Positions 1-7,649 of a stretch of DNA of 64,000 nucleotides are shown here, one piece after another. The notes under the pieces were generated by a model. The model was not told where the DNA came from, did not search any database, and worked only from the letters and a program-made list of their open reading frames with translations. How positions within the stretch are numbered: the stretch's first letter is position 1; each line of letters opens with the position of its first letter. This DNA is from Cellulomonas sp. SG140 (GTDB lineage: Bacteria > Actinomycetota > Actinomycetes > Actinomycetales > Cellulomonadaceae), in assembly GCF_025770785.1 (NCBI RefSeq), contig NZ_JANZLA010000006.1, forward strand, positions 186,001 through 250,000, given 5' to 3'. A program made the translations under genes and the position numbers.

Positions 1-1943
1 CACGGCGTGTCCGGCCCGAAGGCGTAGCCGGGCGTCGCCATGCGAGCCGAGTACAGCCGGATCAGCTCGGCGGCGATCTCCTTGATCGCCTTCTTCGCGC
101 GGCCCTTCGTCTTGGCCCAGTCCGCACCGCCCATCCGGTTGAGCGTCGGCGACTCTCCGCCGACGTACCGGGTCACCTGGTCCAGCTGGTCGGTCGGCAC
201 GTACAGCCGGTCACCCGGATGCCCGCGCTTGGCGGAGGCGTACTCGATCACCAGGTACTCGCGGGTCGCGGCCGTCGGACCGGTGCCGATGGTCCGCTGC
301 ACCAGCTCGACGAACCGGCCGACACCGTGCTGCTCGTGCACCACGAAGTCGCCCGGGCGCAGCTGCAGGGGGTCGACGACGTTGCGGCGGCGGCTCGGCA
401 TCCGCCGCATGTCGCGGGTCGACGTGCCGGCGCGGCCGGTGAGGTCGGCCTCGCTGAACAGCGCCAGGCGCAGGGACTCGGACGCGAACCCGGGGCCCGC
501 GGGTGCAGGCACGACGAGCACCACCCCGGGGTCCAGCTCGTCCGGCACACCGGACACCAGCCGGGCCGGGACGTCCGCCGAGCGCAGCTGCTCCACCATC
601 CGCTGCGCGGAGCCGTGCCCCTCGGTGGTCAGCACCATCCGCCAGCCGTCCTGCTGGTGGGCGCGCAGGTCGGCGATCGCGCGGGCGACGTCCCCGCGGT
701 AGTGCTCCACGTCCCGGGCGGAGACGAGAAGGGTGGTCGCGTCCGACGAGACCGCCGGGCCGTCGTCGGCCGCGTCGTCGTGCTCGCCGTCCGCACCCAC
801 CGGAGCCGCCGCCACGTCGAGCGAGAACGACGACAGCGTCCACCAACCCAGCCCACGGACCGCTGCGAGCCCCCGCACCTCGGCGAACGAGTGGAACGAC
901 GCCGCCGAGAGGTCCAGCGGCGTCGCGCCACCGGCCGCCGCGCCGGTCCAGGCCGCCGCGAGGAACTCCTGCGTGGTCGCCACCAGGTCGTGCGCGCGGC
1001 GCCGCACCCGCTCGGGGTCCGCGACCACCAGCAGGGCGTCGTCGGGCACCAGGTCCAGCACCGGCACCATCCGGTCGACCAGCACGGGCGCAAGGGACTC
1101 CATGCCCTCCACGGCGATGCCCTGGGCCAGCCGGTCCAGCATGTCCGTCGCGCCGGGCAGCTGCTCGACCAGGGCGACCGCCCGCTCGCGCACGGCGTCG
1201 GTCAGCAGGATCTCGCGGCACGGTGGTGCCCACAGACCGCGGTCGGCCACCTCGAGGCTGCGCTGGTCGGCGACGGAGAACCAGCGGATCTCCTCGACCT
1301 GGTCGCCCCACAGCTCGATGCGCAGCGGGTGGTCCTCCGTCGGTGGGAACACGTCGACGATGCCGCCGCGCACCGCGAACTCGCCGCGGCGCTCCACCAT
1401 GTCCACCCGGGTGTACGCCGCGTCGACCAGCCCCTGCGCCAGCTGGTCGAGATCGACCCGATCCCCCACCGCGAGCTGCACGGGCACCAGCTCGCCGAGC
1501 CCGTCCACGACCGGCTGCAGCAGCGCCCGCACCGGCACCACCAGCACCCGCACCGGTCCGGCGGGACCCGGTTCGGCGGGGTGCGCCAGCCGCCGGAACA
1601 CCGCCAGCCGACGGGCCACCGTGTCGCTGCGAGGCGACAGCCGCTCGTGCGGCAGCGTCTCCCAGGCGGGCAGCACCGCCACGTCGTCGTCGGGCAGGTA
1701 GCAGCGCAGCGCGCCGGCCAGCTCGTCCGCGTCGCGGCCGGTGGCGGTGACGACGACGAGGGGCCGTCCGGTCGCCGCGACCGGTGACCCGGCCGGGCGA
1801 GCCCCGGCCATCGCCGCGAGCAGGGGCGGACGGACGCCGGCCGGGCTCACCACGTCGAGCTCGCCGCGGGCGCGCACCTGCTGCACGGCCTCGGCGGCCG
1901 CGGGGTCGGCGAGCAGCGCAGGCAGCAGTCCGGTCAGGTCCAT
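1..1943 (-). CDS. mfd: Transcription-repair coupling factor Mfd, N-terminal part (cut by window edge)
   Basis: Mfd removes RNA polymerase stalled at DNA lesions and recruits UvrA. The frame is open from the ATG at 1943 to the left window edge, giving 647 codons; the DNA translocase motor and C-terminus lie outside. The N-terminal ~480 residues have the UvrB-like damage-recognition layout. A CarD-like RNA-polymerase-interacting domain follows near residue 530, recognisable by PGDFVVHEQHGVGRF and the later YASAKRGHPGDRLYVP. In other actinobacteria mfd sits close to pth/glmU; here about 39 kb of accessory genes separate it from pth at 41.2-41.8 kb. Assignment is firm; only the missing 3' part is unseen. 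Confidence 0.96.
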   Translation of the reverse strand, partial: MDLTGLLPALLADPAAAEAVQQVRARGELDVVSPAGVRPPLLAAMAGARPAGSPVAATGRPLVVVTATGRDADELAGALRCYLPDDDVAVLPAWETLPHERLSPRSDTVARRLAVFRRLAHPAEPGPAGPVRVLVVPVRALLQPVVDGLGELVPVQLAVGDRVDLDQLAQGLVDAAYTRVDMVERRGEFAVRGGIVDVFPPTEDHPLRIELWGDQVEEIRWFSVADQRSLEVADRGLWAPPCREILLTDAVRERAVALVEQLPGATDMLDRLAQGIAVEGMESLAPVLVDRMVPVLDLVPDDALLVVADPERVRRRAHDLVATTQEFLAAAWTGAAAGGATPLDLSAASFHSFAEVRGLAAVRGLGWWTLSSFSLDVAAAPVGADGEHDDAADDGPAVSSDATTLLVSARDVEHYRGDVARAIADLRAHQQDGWRMVLTTEGHGSAQRMVEQLRSADVPARLVSGVPDELDPGVVLVVPAPAGPGFASESLRLALFSEADLTGRAGTSTRDMRRMPSRRRNVVDPLQLRPGDFVVHEQHGVGRFVELVQRTIGTGPTAATREYLVIEYASAKRGHPGDRLYVPTDQLDQVTRYVGGESPTLNRMGGADWAKTKGRAKKAIKEIAAELIRLYSARMATPGYAFGPDTP

Positions 1944-2132
1944 CGGTCCTCCGCAGCGGGACGGCACCCGGCTCGACGGCCGGCGATCGGCGCCGCGCCA
2001 CCCGGACGCGGGCAGCACGACAGGCCGGATCCGTTGCCGGACCCGGGGATGCGACCAGTCTACGAAGCGCCACCGACATGCCCGCGGGAGGGCGGCAGCC
2101 GTCTCGAACCGGGCCCCCGCCGGAGACGACGC

Positions 2133-2165
2133 GGTGCCCCGGACCAGGAACCGGTCCGGGGCACC
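2133..2165 (-). terminator. Hairpin terminator downstream of gntP
   Basis: A perfect 13-bp inverted repeat (GGTGCCCCGGACC at 2133-2145 and its complement at 2153-2165) with a 7-nt loop lies 43 bp past the gntP stop. There is no clear U-tract, which is usual for intrinsic terminators in GC-rich actinobacteria. The rest of 1944-2208 holds the mfd upstream region and no gene that I can support. Confidence 0.7.
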
Positions 2166-2208
2166 ACGCGCCGCTCGTCCCGCCGACCGCTCGGCGGGTG
2201 CCGCCGGG

Positions 2209-3579
2209 CTACACCACCAGGCTCAGCAGCATGATGAACGCCAGCGCCACCACAGACAGGACGCACTCCATCAGCGCCCACGTCTTGAAGGTCTGGCCGA
2301 CCGTCATCCCGAAGTACTCCTTGACCATCCAGAACCCGGCGTCGTTGACGTGCGACAGGAACACCGAGCCCGCGCCCACCGCCAGCACCATGAGAGCGAC
2401 GTGCGTCGCCGGCAGCCCGGAGGCCAGCGGCGCGACGATGCCGGACGCCGTGATGGTCGCGACCGTGGCCGACCCGGTGGCGATGCGGATCAGCACCGCG
2501 ACCAGCCAGGCGGCCAGCAGCGGCGACAGCGCCGACTTCGCCAGCCCGGATGCGATGACGTTGCCCACGCCGGTGTCGACCAGCGTCTGCTTGAAGCCGC
2601 CGCCGGCGCCGACGATCAGCAGGATCCCGGCGATGGGACCGAACGACGAGCCGACGATGCCGGACACGTTCGACCGGTTGATCCCGAGGCTGGTGCCGAG
2701 CAGCACCAGCGCCAGCAGCGTGGTGATCAGCAGCGCGACCAGCGGGGTGCCGACGAACGTCAACGCCTGGCCGAACGCCGACTTGGCGAAGCCGACCGTC
2801 TCGGCCAGCGTCGCGAGCAGCATCAGGATGACCGGCAGCAGGACGACCAGCAGCGCCACTCCGAACCGCGGCCGGCGCTGACCCTCCTCGTGGCTCGCCT
2901 CGCCGAGCAGCGCCGGCGCCTCGATCGGGACCCAGCGGGCCATGTAGCGGGCCAGCAGCGGACCGGAGATCGCGACGGTCGGCAGGGCGACGAGCAGGCC
3001 GAGTCCCAGGGTCATGCCGAGGTTCGCCTTGAGCGCCGCGATGGCGATCAGCGGCCCGGGGTGCGGCGGGATCAGGCCGTGCAGCGCCGACAGGCCGGCC
3101 AGGGCCGGGATGCCGAGCAGCACGAGCGGGACCTTGGCGCGCCGGGCGGCCAGCATGACCACGGGGATCAGCAGCACGACGCCGACCTCGAAGAACAGCG
3201 GGATGCCGATGATGAAGGCCACCAGGGCCAGCGCCCACGGCAGCCGCTGCATCGGTGTCTTCGCCAGGACGGTGTCGACGATCTCGTCGGCACCGCCGGA
3301 GCGCACCAGCAGCGTGCCGATGGCCGCGCCGAGCGCGATCAGCACGCCCACGCTCGCGACGGTGGAGCCCAGCCCGCTGCTGAAGCTGTTGAAGGCCTTG
3401 AGGTAGGGGACACCGGCGACGACGGCCATGAGGCCGGCACCGACGGTCAGGGACAGGAAGGGGTGCAGCTTCAGCCACACGATGAGCAGCACGATCGCCG
3501 CGATGCCGATGACGGCTGCGACGATCAGCTGCGGGGTGCCGGCCGTGGTGGTCGGCGCCGCGAGGAGCAGGGACTGCAT
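2209..3579 (-). CDS. gntP: GntP-family gluconate:H+ symporter
   Basis: A 456-residue polytopic membrane protein of the GntP family, which imports gluconate or related sugar acids by proton symport. There are many hydrophobic helices from residue ~20 onward. Family-typical stretches are visible: FFEVGVVLLIPVV, GLIPPHPGPLIAI, a glycine-rich loop GAGGGFKQTLVDTGVG, IRIATGSATVATITASGI and SHVNDAGFWMVKEYFG near the C-terminus. The ATG at 3579 shares one base with the gntK stop (TGATG), so translation is probably coupled. Gluconate is preferred over other sugar acids because gluconokinase is the partner gene. A hairpin terminator follows. Confidence 0.93.
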   Translation of the reverse strand: MQSLLLAAPTTTAGTPQLIVAAVIGIAAIVLLIVWLKLHPFLSLTVGAGLMAVVAGVPYLKAFNSFSSGLGSTVASVGVLIALGAAIGTLLVRSGGADEIVDTVLAKTPMQRLPWALALVAFIIGIPLFFEVGVVLLIPVVMLAARRAKVPLVLLGIPALAGLSALHGLIPPHPGPLIAIAALKANLGMTLGLGLLVALPTVAISGPLLARYMARWVPIEAPALLGEASHEEGQRRPRFGVALLVVLLPVILMLLATLAETVGFAKSAFGQALTFVGTPLVALLITTLLALVLLGTSLGINRSNVSGIVGSSFGPIAGILLIVGAGGGFKQTLVDTGVGNVIASGLAKSALSPLLAAWLVAVLIRIATGSATVATITASGIVAPLASGLPATHVALMVLAVGAGSVFLSHVNDAGFWMVKEYFGMTVGQTFKTWALMECVLSVVALAFIMLLSLVV

Positions 3580-4142
3580 CAAGACTCCTTTGTCTGTTCT
3601 GGTGCTGCGGTGGATTCGGAGGGTGTGCCGGAGGGCTGCAGGCCGAGCGCGACGAGCGCGGCGTCGACGACGGAGTTCGGCGAGACGGACACCGGGACGG
3701 TCACGCCGTCCTCGTCCGGTTCCAGGGGCTCGAGCGTGGCGAACTGGGACGGCAGCAGCGTGGTCGGCATGAAGTGGCCGGTCCGGTGCGTCATCCGGTC
3801 GCCGATCAGCTCCGGCGAGCCCGCGAGGTGCAGGAACCGGACCCGTCCCGGCGCGGCGGCGAGCACGTCGCGGTAGGCGCGCTTGAGGGCCGAGCACGTG
3901 ACGACGGACGAGCGGCCCGCCGCGTCCTGCTCGCCGATCCAGGCGGCGATCGCCGCGAGCCACGGCCAGCGGTCCTCGTCCGTCAACGGGTGCCCGGCGG
4001 CCATCTTCGCGACGTTGGCAGCCGGGTGGAACTCGTCGGCCTCGGCGACCACCCAGCCGAGACGCTCGCCGAGGATGTGCGCGACCGTCGTCTTGCCGGA
4101 CCCTGCCACGCCCATCACGACCACGTGCTGACGCTCTTCCAC
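3579..4142 (-). CDS. gntK: Gluconokinase, GntK/IdnK type
   Basis: Phosphorylates gluconate to 6-phosphogluconate for the pentose phosphate pathway. The 187-residue length suits the small P-loop gluconokinases. The Walker A motif is GVAGSGKTT (residues ~10-19). EADEFHP (~34-40) and TCSALKRAYRD (~82-92) are the family substrate and ATP motifs. The GTG start at 4142 has AGGAG about 8 nt upstream. The last ~20 residues are a polar, variable tail. It is the first gene of a gntK-gntP operon transcribed away from gntR, with three palindromes in the shared intergenic region. Confidence 0.94.
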   Translation of the reverse strand: MEERQHVVVMGVAGSGKTTVAHILGERLGWVVAEADEFHPAANVAKMAAGHPLTDEDRWPWLAAIAAWIGEQDAAGRSSVVTCSALKRAYRDVLAAAPGRVRFLHLAGSPELIGDRMTHRTGHFMPTTLLPSQFATLEPLEPDEDGVTVPVSVSPNSVVDAALVALGLQPSGTPSESTAAPEQTKES

Positions 4143-4196
4143 TGCCCGCTCCTGACCTCGTCGTCACCCGTCGACGTCGACGGCGAACACTGTCCC

Positions 4197-4215
4197 CCAA
4201 AGGTGACACCTTTGG
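4197..4215. promoter_or_regulatory. 19-bp palindrome in the gntK/gntR divergent promoter
   Basis: CCAAAGGTGACACCTTTGG is a perfect inverted repeat with 9-bp arms around a single central base. It lies 55 bp from the gntK start and about 135 bp from the gntR start. It is a strong candidate operator for the adjacent FadR-type GntR regulator or another dimeric repressor. The assignment to a particular protein is inference. Confidence 0.6.
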
Positions 4216-4225
4216 CTAGTCAATG

Positions 4226-4240
4226 GTCATACTTAATGAC
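4226..4240. promoter_or_regulatory. GTCAT-N5-ATGAC palindrome between gntK and gntR
   Basis: GTCATACTTAATGAC is a perfect 5-bp inverted repeat with a 5-nt AT-rich centre, in one of the few AT-rich spots of this region. Size and spacing fit a FadR-subfamily GntR dimer. It directly abuts the next palindrome (4240-4255). Confidence 0.55.
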
Positions 4241-4255
4241 GTGACGCCCGTCACA
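4240..4255. promoter_or_regulatory. CRP/GlxR-like site upstream of gntR
   Basis: CGTGACGCCCGTCACA matches the CRP/GlxR consensus TGTGA-N6-TCACA at nine of ten positions. In actinobacteria GlxR/Crp controls many carbon-uptake genes, so a site between gluconate uptake genes and their regulator is plausible. The match is read directly; the binding protein is inferred. Confidence 0.55.
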
Positions 4256-4348
4256 TCCTGCGACCGGTCCGCCCGCCCGGCCACCGGTCCCGTCCCACGC
4301 GTCACGCAGGGCGCTACCCTCGCCAGACCGGGGGGAGGACGAGGGGCG

Positions 4349-5065
4349 ATGGGCGCGGTGCTGCACGACGGCCTGCTCGACGCGCTCGGCCGCGAGATCG
4401 TCGACGGCGTCACCCCCGTCGGCTCCGCGCTGACGCTGGACGGCATCTGCGTGCGGTTCGGCGTCTCCCGCACCGTCGCGCGCGAGGCGATGCGCATGCT
4501 CGAGTCGATGCGGCTGATCACCTCACGCCGGCGCGTCGGCCTGGTGGTCCGCCCGCGCGAGGAGTGGGACGTCTTCGACCCGCGACTGATCCGGTGGCGG
4601 CTGGACGGTCCCCAGCGCGCCGACCAGCTGCGCTCCCTGACCGAGCTCCGGCTCGCCGTCGAGCCGCACGCAGCGGCGTGCGCCGCGGCCGCGGCCGGCC
4701 GTCAGGAGGGCGACGAGCTGGTGGCGCTCACCGCGCGGATGCGCCGGCTCGGCGAGGAGGGTCGTCTCGGGGAGTTCATGGAGCTCGACATCGAGTTCCA
4801 CGCGCGCCTGCTGCGCGCCTCGGGCAACGAGATGTTCGCCGCGCTGACCGACGTGGTGGCGGAGGTGCTGCGGGGCCGCACCGAGCACGGCCTGATGCCG
4901 CCGCACCCCGAGGAGGAGGCGCTGGCGGCCCACGAGGCGGTCGCCGCCGCCGTCCGGGCCGGTGACGCCGAGGCGGCCGAGGCCGCGATGAGCCTGATCA
5001 CCACCGAGGTGCGGCGAGCGCTGGCCGCTGCTCCGGCCACCCCTTCGTCCAGCTCGGGTCGCTGA
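4349..5065 (+). CDS. gntR: GntR-family regulator, FadR subfamily (FCD domain)
   Basis: A 238-residue transcription regulator, probably repressing the divergent gntKP operon. The N-terminal ~70 residues form a winged helix (LDGICVRFGVSRTVAREAMRMLESM...GLVVRPR). The rest is an FCD ligand-binding domain with its metal-site pattern (EFHARLLRASGNEMF and later HEAVAAAVRAGDAEAA). The ATG at 4349 is chosen because a GGGGAGGACGAGG purine run precedes it; the frame is open upstream to 4223 but that part would run through the operator palindromes. Its last 68 bases overlap the convergent glycosyltransferase gene ending at 4998. Confidence 0.92.
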   Translation: MGAVLHDGLLDALGREIVDGVTPVGSALTLDGICVRFGVSRTVAREAMRMLESMRLITSRRRVGLVVRPREEWDVFDPRLIRWRLDGPQRADQLRSLTELRLAVEPHAAACAAAAAGRQEGDELVALTARMRRLGEEGRLGEFMELDIEFHARLLRASGNEMFAALTDVVAEVLRGRTEHGLMPPHPEEEALAAHEAVAAAVRAGDAEAAEAAMSLITTEVRRALAAAPATPSSSSGR

Positions 5066-5957
5066 CCAGCGGGACCCATCGCGGTGACGGCGTCCGCCGC
5101 ACCCGCTCGCCGAGCGCCCGCAGCGCCACCCCCGCCCGCAGCAGGCCGATGCCGAGCCGCGCGCGCACCGGTGACCAGCGGCGCAGCGCGAGCGTCGCCT
5201 TGCCGGTGAACAGCAGCCGCATCTTGGTCGCCGACGAGTTGCCCCCGGACGAGGCGCCGACGGCGTGCAGGGCCACCGCATCGGGCGTGATCCGGGGACG
5301 CAGCCCCGCGGCAGCGGCGCGCAGCGACAGGTCGGCGTCCTCCCCGTACATGAAGTAGGTCTCGTCCAGCCCGCCCAGCCGGTCCCACGTGGTCCGCTCG
5401 GCGATGAGCAGGCACCCCGTGACCACGTCGACCTGCCGCGGGGTGTCCCGCTGCCAACGCCCCAACGACTCGGGGTCGAACAGCCGCGAGCCGCGCAGCA
5501 CCGAGCTCAGCCCGGTGGCGAAGCAGAACCAGCTCCACAGCGTCGGACGTCCCCAGCAGGAGCTCGGGTCGACCGACCCGTCCGGGCGGACGGTCCGGCC
5601 GCCGACCAGACCCGCCTCGGGGTGCGCGTCGAGCGTCCGGACCAGGGCGTCGACGCACCCCGGACGGACCACCGCGTCCGGGTTGAGCAGCAGCACGCGC
5701 CGGCCGGTGGTCCGCGCGACCCCGAGGTTGCAGCCCCGGGCGAACCCGACGTTCTCCCCCGCGACCAGCACGTCGACCCGGTCCGACCAGCGCTCCAGCA
5801 GGGCGAGCGTCTCGGCGCCGGACCCGCTGTCGACCACCACGGTCTCCGCGCTGACCGACGGCCGGCCGTCGCCGGTCAGGGCCTGCAGGCAGCGCTCGAG
5901 CCACTCGGCACCGTCGTGCGACACGACGACCACCGACACCTCGGGCACCGCGGTCAC
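4998..5957 (-). CDS. Family 2 glycosyltransferase, rhamnosyltransferase-like
   Basis: A 319-residue GT-A fold glycosyltransferase, likely adding a sugar to a lipid-linked oligosaccharide on the cytoplasmic face. Visible motifs are VSVVVVSHDGAEWLERCL at the N-terminus, ENVGFARGCNLGV, the metal-binding-type LLLNPDA, and MYGEDADLSLRA, the layout of WbbL-type rhamnosyltransferases. The GTG at 5957 overlaps the stop of the upstream acetyltransferase by 4 nt, making a three-gene operon with 5954-7428. The donor sugar cannot be read from sequence. The 3' end overlaps gntR tail-to-tail. Confidence 0.88.
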   Translation of the reverse strand: MTAVPEVSVVVVSHDGAEWLERCLQALTGDGRPSVSAETVVVDSGSGAETLALLERWSDRVDVLVAGENVGFARGCNLGVARTTGRRVLLLNPDAVVRPGCVDALVRTLDAHPEAGLVGGRTVRPDGSVDPSSCWGRPTLWSWFCFATGLSSVLRGSRLFDPESLGRWQRDTPRQVDVVTGCLLIAERTTWDRLGGLDETYFMYGEDADLSLRAAAAGLRPRITPDAVALHAVGASSGGNSSATKMRLLFTGKATLALRRWSPVRARLGIGLLRAGVALRALGERVRRTPSPRWVPLVSDPSWTKGWPEQRPALAAPRW

Positions 5958-6556
5958 GGTGCCACCGCCGGGTCGGCCTCCTCGGCGGGCACGTAGCCGT
6001 CCCGCCAGCCGACCACCCGCGCCGGGCTGCCCACCGCGATGCAGTGCGCGGGCAGCGACCGCGACACCACCGAGGCGGCGCCGACGACGGCACCGTCGCC
6101 GATCGTCACGCCGGGCAGCACCACCACCCGGGCGCCGAGCCACACGTCGGAGCCGATCACCACGTCGGCCTCGCGCTTCGGCTGGTCCATCACGGGCGTC
6201 CCGTGGGCCAGGCCGTAGTTGCTGGCCGTGATGAACACCTCGGGGGCCAGCAGCACCTTGTCGCCCAGCACGATCCGCCCGGTCGAGTCCCCCGCCCACA
6301 GGAAGCACCGCTCGCCGACGTGGACGTCCCGCCCGAGGACGATGCGCTCGCCGTTGCGCAGGCTGGCGACGGGCGACATCCGCAGCCCCGGACCGGCGGT
6401 GATCCGGCGCCGCGGCTGCACGTGCGCATAGGAGTAGAACCGCGCGACCTTGGCCAGGTGCACCAGCAGCCCGGGGTCGACGACCCGTCGCAGCGCCCCG
6501 AGCAGCCCCTCGCGGCGGCCGTGCCCCGGGACGGGGCCGCGTGTCCCGGCGCTCAT
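5954..6556 (-). CDS. Left-handed beta-helix O-acetyltransferase
   Basis: A 200-residue hexapeptide-repeat acyltransferase. Repeats such as IVLGRDVHVGERCF, IVLGDKVLLAPEVFI and VVIGSDVWLGARVVVLPGVTIGDGAVVGAASVV are visible, followed by the family ending PAHCIAVGSPARVVGWRDG. The closest general type is the maltose/galactoside O-acetyltransferase or WcaF group, which decorates sugars of surface polysaccharides. ATG at 6556 overlaps the upstream glycosyltransferase stop by 4 nt. In this operon it probably acetylates the saccharide made by the two flanking GT2 enzymes. Confidence 0.88.
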   Translation of the reverse strand: MSAGTRGPVPGHGRREGLLGALRRVVDPGLLVHLAKVARFYSYAHVQPRRRITAGPGLRMSPVASLRNGERIVLGRDVHVGERCFLWAGDSTGRIVLGDKVLLAPEVFITASNYGLAHGTPVMDQPKREADVVIGSDVWLGARVVVLPGVTIGDGAVVGAASVVSRSLPAHCIAVGSPARVVGWRDGYVPAEEADPAVAP

Positions 6557-7428
6557 GCGGCGACCCGCGAGGTGAGGTCCGTGCCCCAGCGCCGATCGCC
6601 GCGCACCCGCCGCACGGCCGCGACGCACCTGCTGGCGGCCGTGACCAGCAGGAACGCCGCGGCATCGACCAGGCCGACCTGACCGCTCCGCACCGAGCCG
6701 CGCAGACCGCCCGCGTTGGTGGGGCCGTCCTCCGCACCGAGCCGCACCGCGAGCTCCCGGTTGCCGTTCACGATGCGGGCCCGCCGGGACACCAGTGCAC
6801 GGGTGGTCCGGGCCGCGTGGGCGACGAACGGCTCCGGCACCAGCACGCGCTCGTGCGGGGCGAACGACCGACGCACCCACCCGTCGTCGTTGGTCACGTC
6901 GGGGAGATCGCCGAGCCGTCGCCAGCCCGCCTCGTTCAGGGCGAAGACACCGGAGCCGACCATCCCCTCGCGCACGTACGGCAGCGACGTCCATACCCGG
7001 TAGAACCGGCGGACCAGGCCCGACGAGGCCCCGGCAGCCACCGTCAACCGCGCCGAGGCGACGGTGGGGACGTCCGTACCCAGCACGTCCGCCAGCGCGC
7101 GAGCCGTCGCCGCGGGGAGCTCGCAGTCCGCGTCGAGGACGATCACCGGCCACACGTCGACGGCCGCGAACCCGGCGCGGAGCGCGCCGATCTTGCCGGC
7201 CTGCGCCAGCTCGAGCGTCTCGACCGTGTGGCCCAGCTCGGCGGCGGCTCGGCGTGCCACCGGCAGCGTCGCGTCGGACGAGCCGTTGCTCACCACCAGC
7301 ACCTTCAGCCGGCCCGGCGGCACGCCCTCGAGCAGCACGCGAAGGCACCGGCCGATCACCGCGGCCTCGTCGTGCGCCGGCACCAGCACGGTCGCCACGG
7401 CCCCGCCGTCAGCCTCCGAGCCCTCCAT
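6553..7428 (-). CDS. Family 2 glycosyltransferase
   Basis: A 291-residue GT2 enzyme: ATVLVPAHDEAAVIGRCL (N-terminal strand/helix), VLVVSNGSSDAT, the catalytic LDADCELP, and NDDGWVRRSF as the ED/ND-type acceptor motif. A hydrophobic stretch follows near residue 255. ATG 7428 is preferred because GGGGGTG lies 7 nt upstream; an in-frame GTG at 7449 would add seven residues. It heads a three-gene operon with 4-nt overlaps. The upstream region carries a cluster of GGGTGA/TCACCC elements and the 11-mer GCAATAGCCTC shared with the promoter of the gene starting at 41079. Confidence 0.88.
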   Translation of the reverse strand: MEGSEADGGAVATVLVPAHDEAAVIGRCLRVLLEGVPPGRLKVLVVSNGSSDATLPVARRAAAELGHTVETLELAQAGKIGALRAGFAAVDVWPVIVLDADCELPAATARALADVLGTDVPTVASARLTVAAGASSGLVRRFYRVWTSLPYVREGMVGSGVFALNEAGWRRLGDLPDVTNDDGWVRRSFAPHERVLVPEPFVAHAARTTRALVSRRARIVNGNRELAVRLGAEDGPTNAGGLRGSVRSGQVGLVDAAAFLLVTAASRCVAAVRRVRGDRRWGTDLTSRVAA

Positions 7429-7497
7429 CGCGCACCCCCATGACCGCACGCCACACCCGACGGCCAGTCGAGGCTATTGCACCTTCTGCCCCGATTT

Positions 7498-7559
7498 CGG
7501 GTGAGCGACCGTAATCACCCGGCACATCACCCTCATGGCGCAGCGGCACCGCCGGGTGA
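7498..7559. promoter_or_regulatory. Cluster of four GGGTGA/TCACCC elements in a divergent promoter
   Basis: Between the divergent genes at 7428 and 7650 there are CGGGTGA (7498-7504), TCACCCG (7515-7521), TCACCC (7527-7532) and CGGGTGA (7553-7559). The first two form a 7-bp inverted repeat with a 10-nt spacer. Similar elements lie upstream of most other island transcription units. Confidence 0.5.
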
Positions 7560-7649
7560 TCTCTGCCCGGGCCCCCGCCGCCGGTCCCGGGCCGTGGAAT
7601 CCTGCCGTCGACACCGGCATCCGAACGGTGCACCGAGGAGATGGACGAG

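Noticed and set aside
4223..4348. Longer GntR start at 4223
   Set aside because: The extension would run through the operator palindromes and adds non-conserved residues; ATG 4349 has a purine-rich ribosome site.
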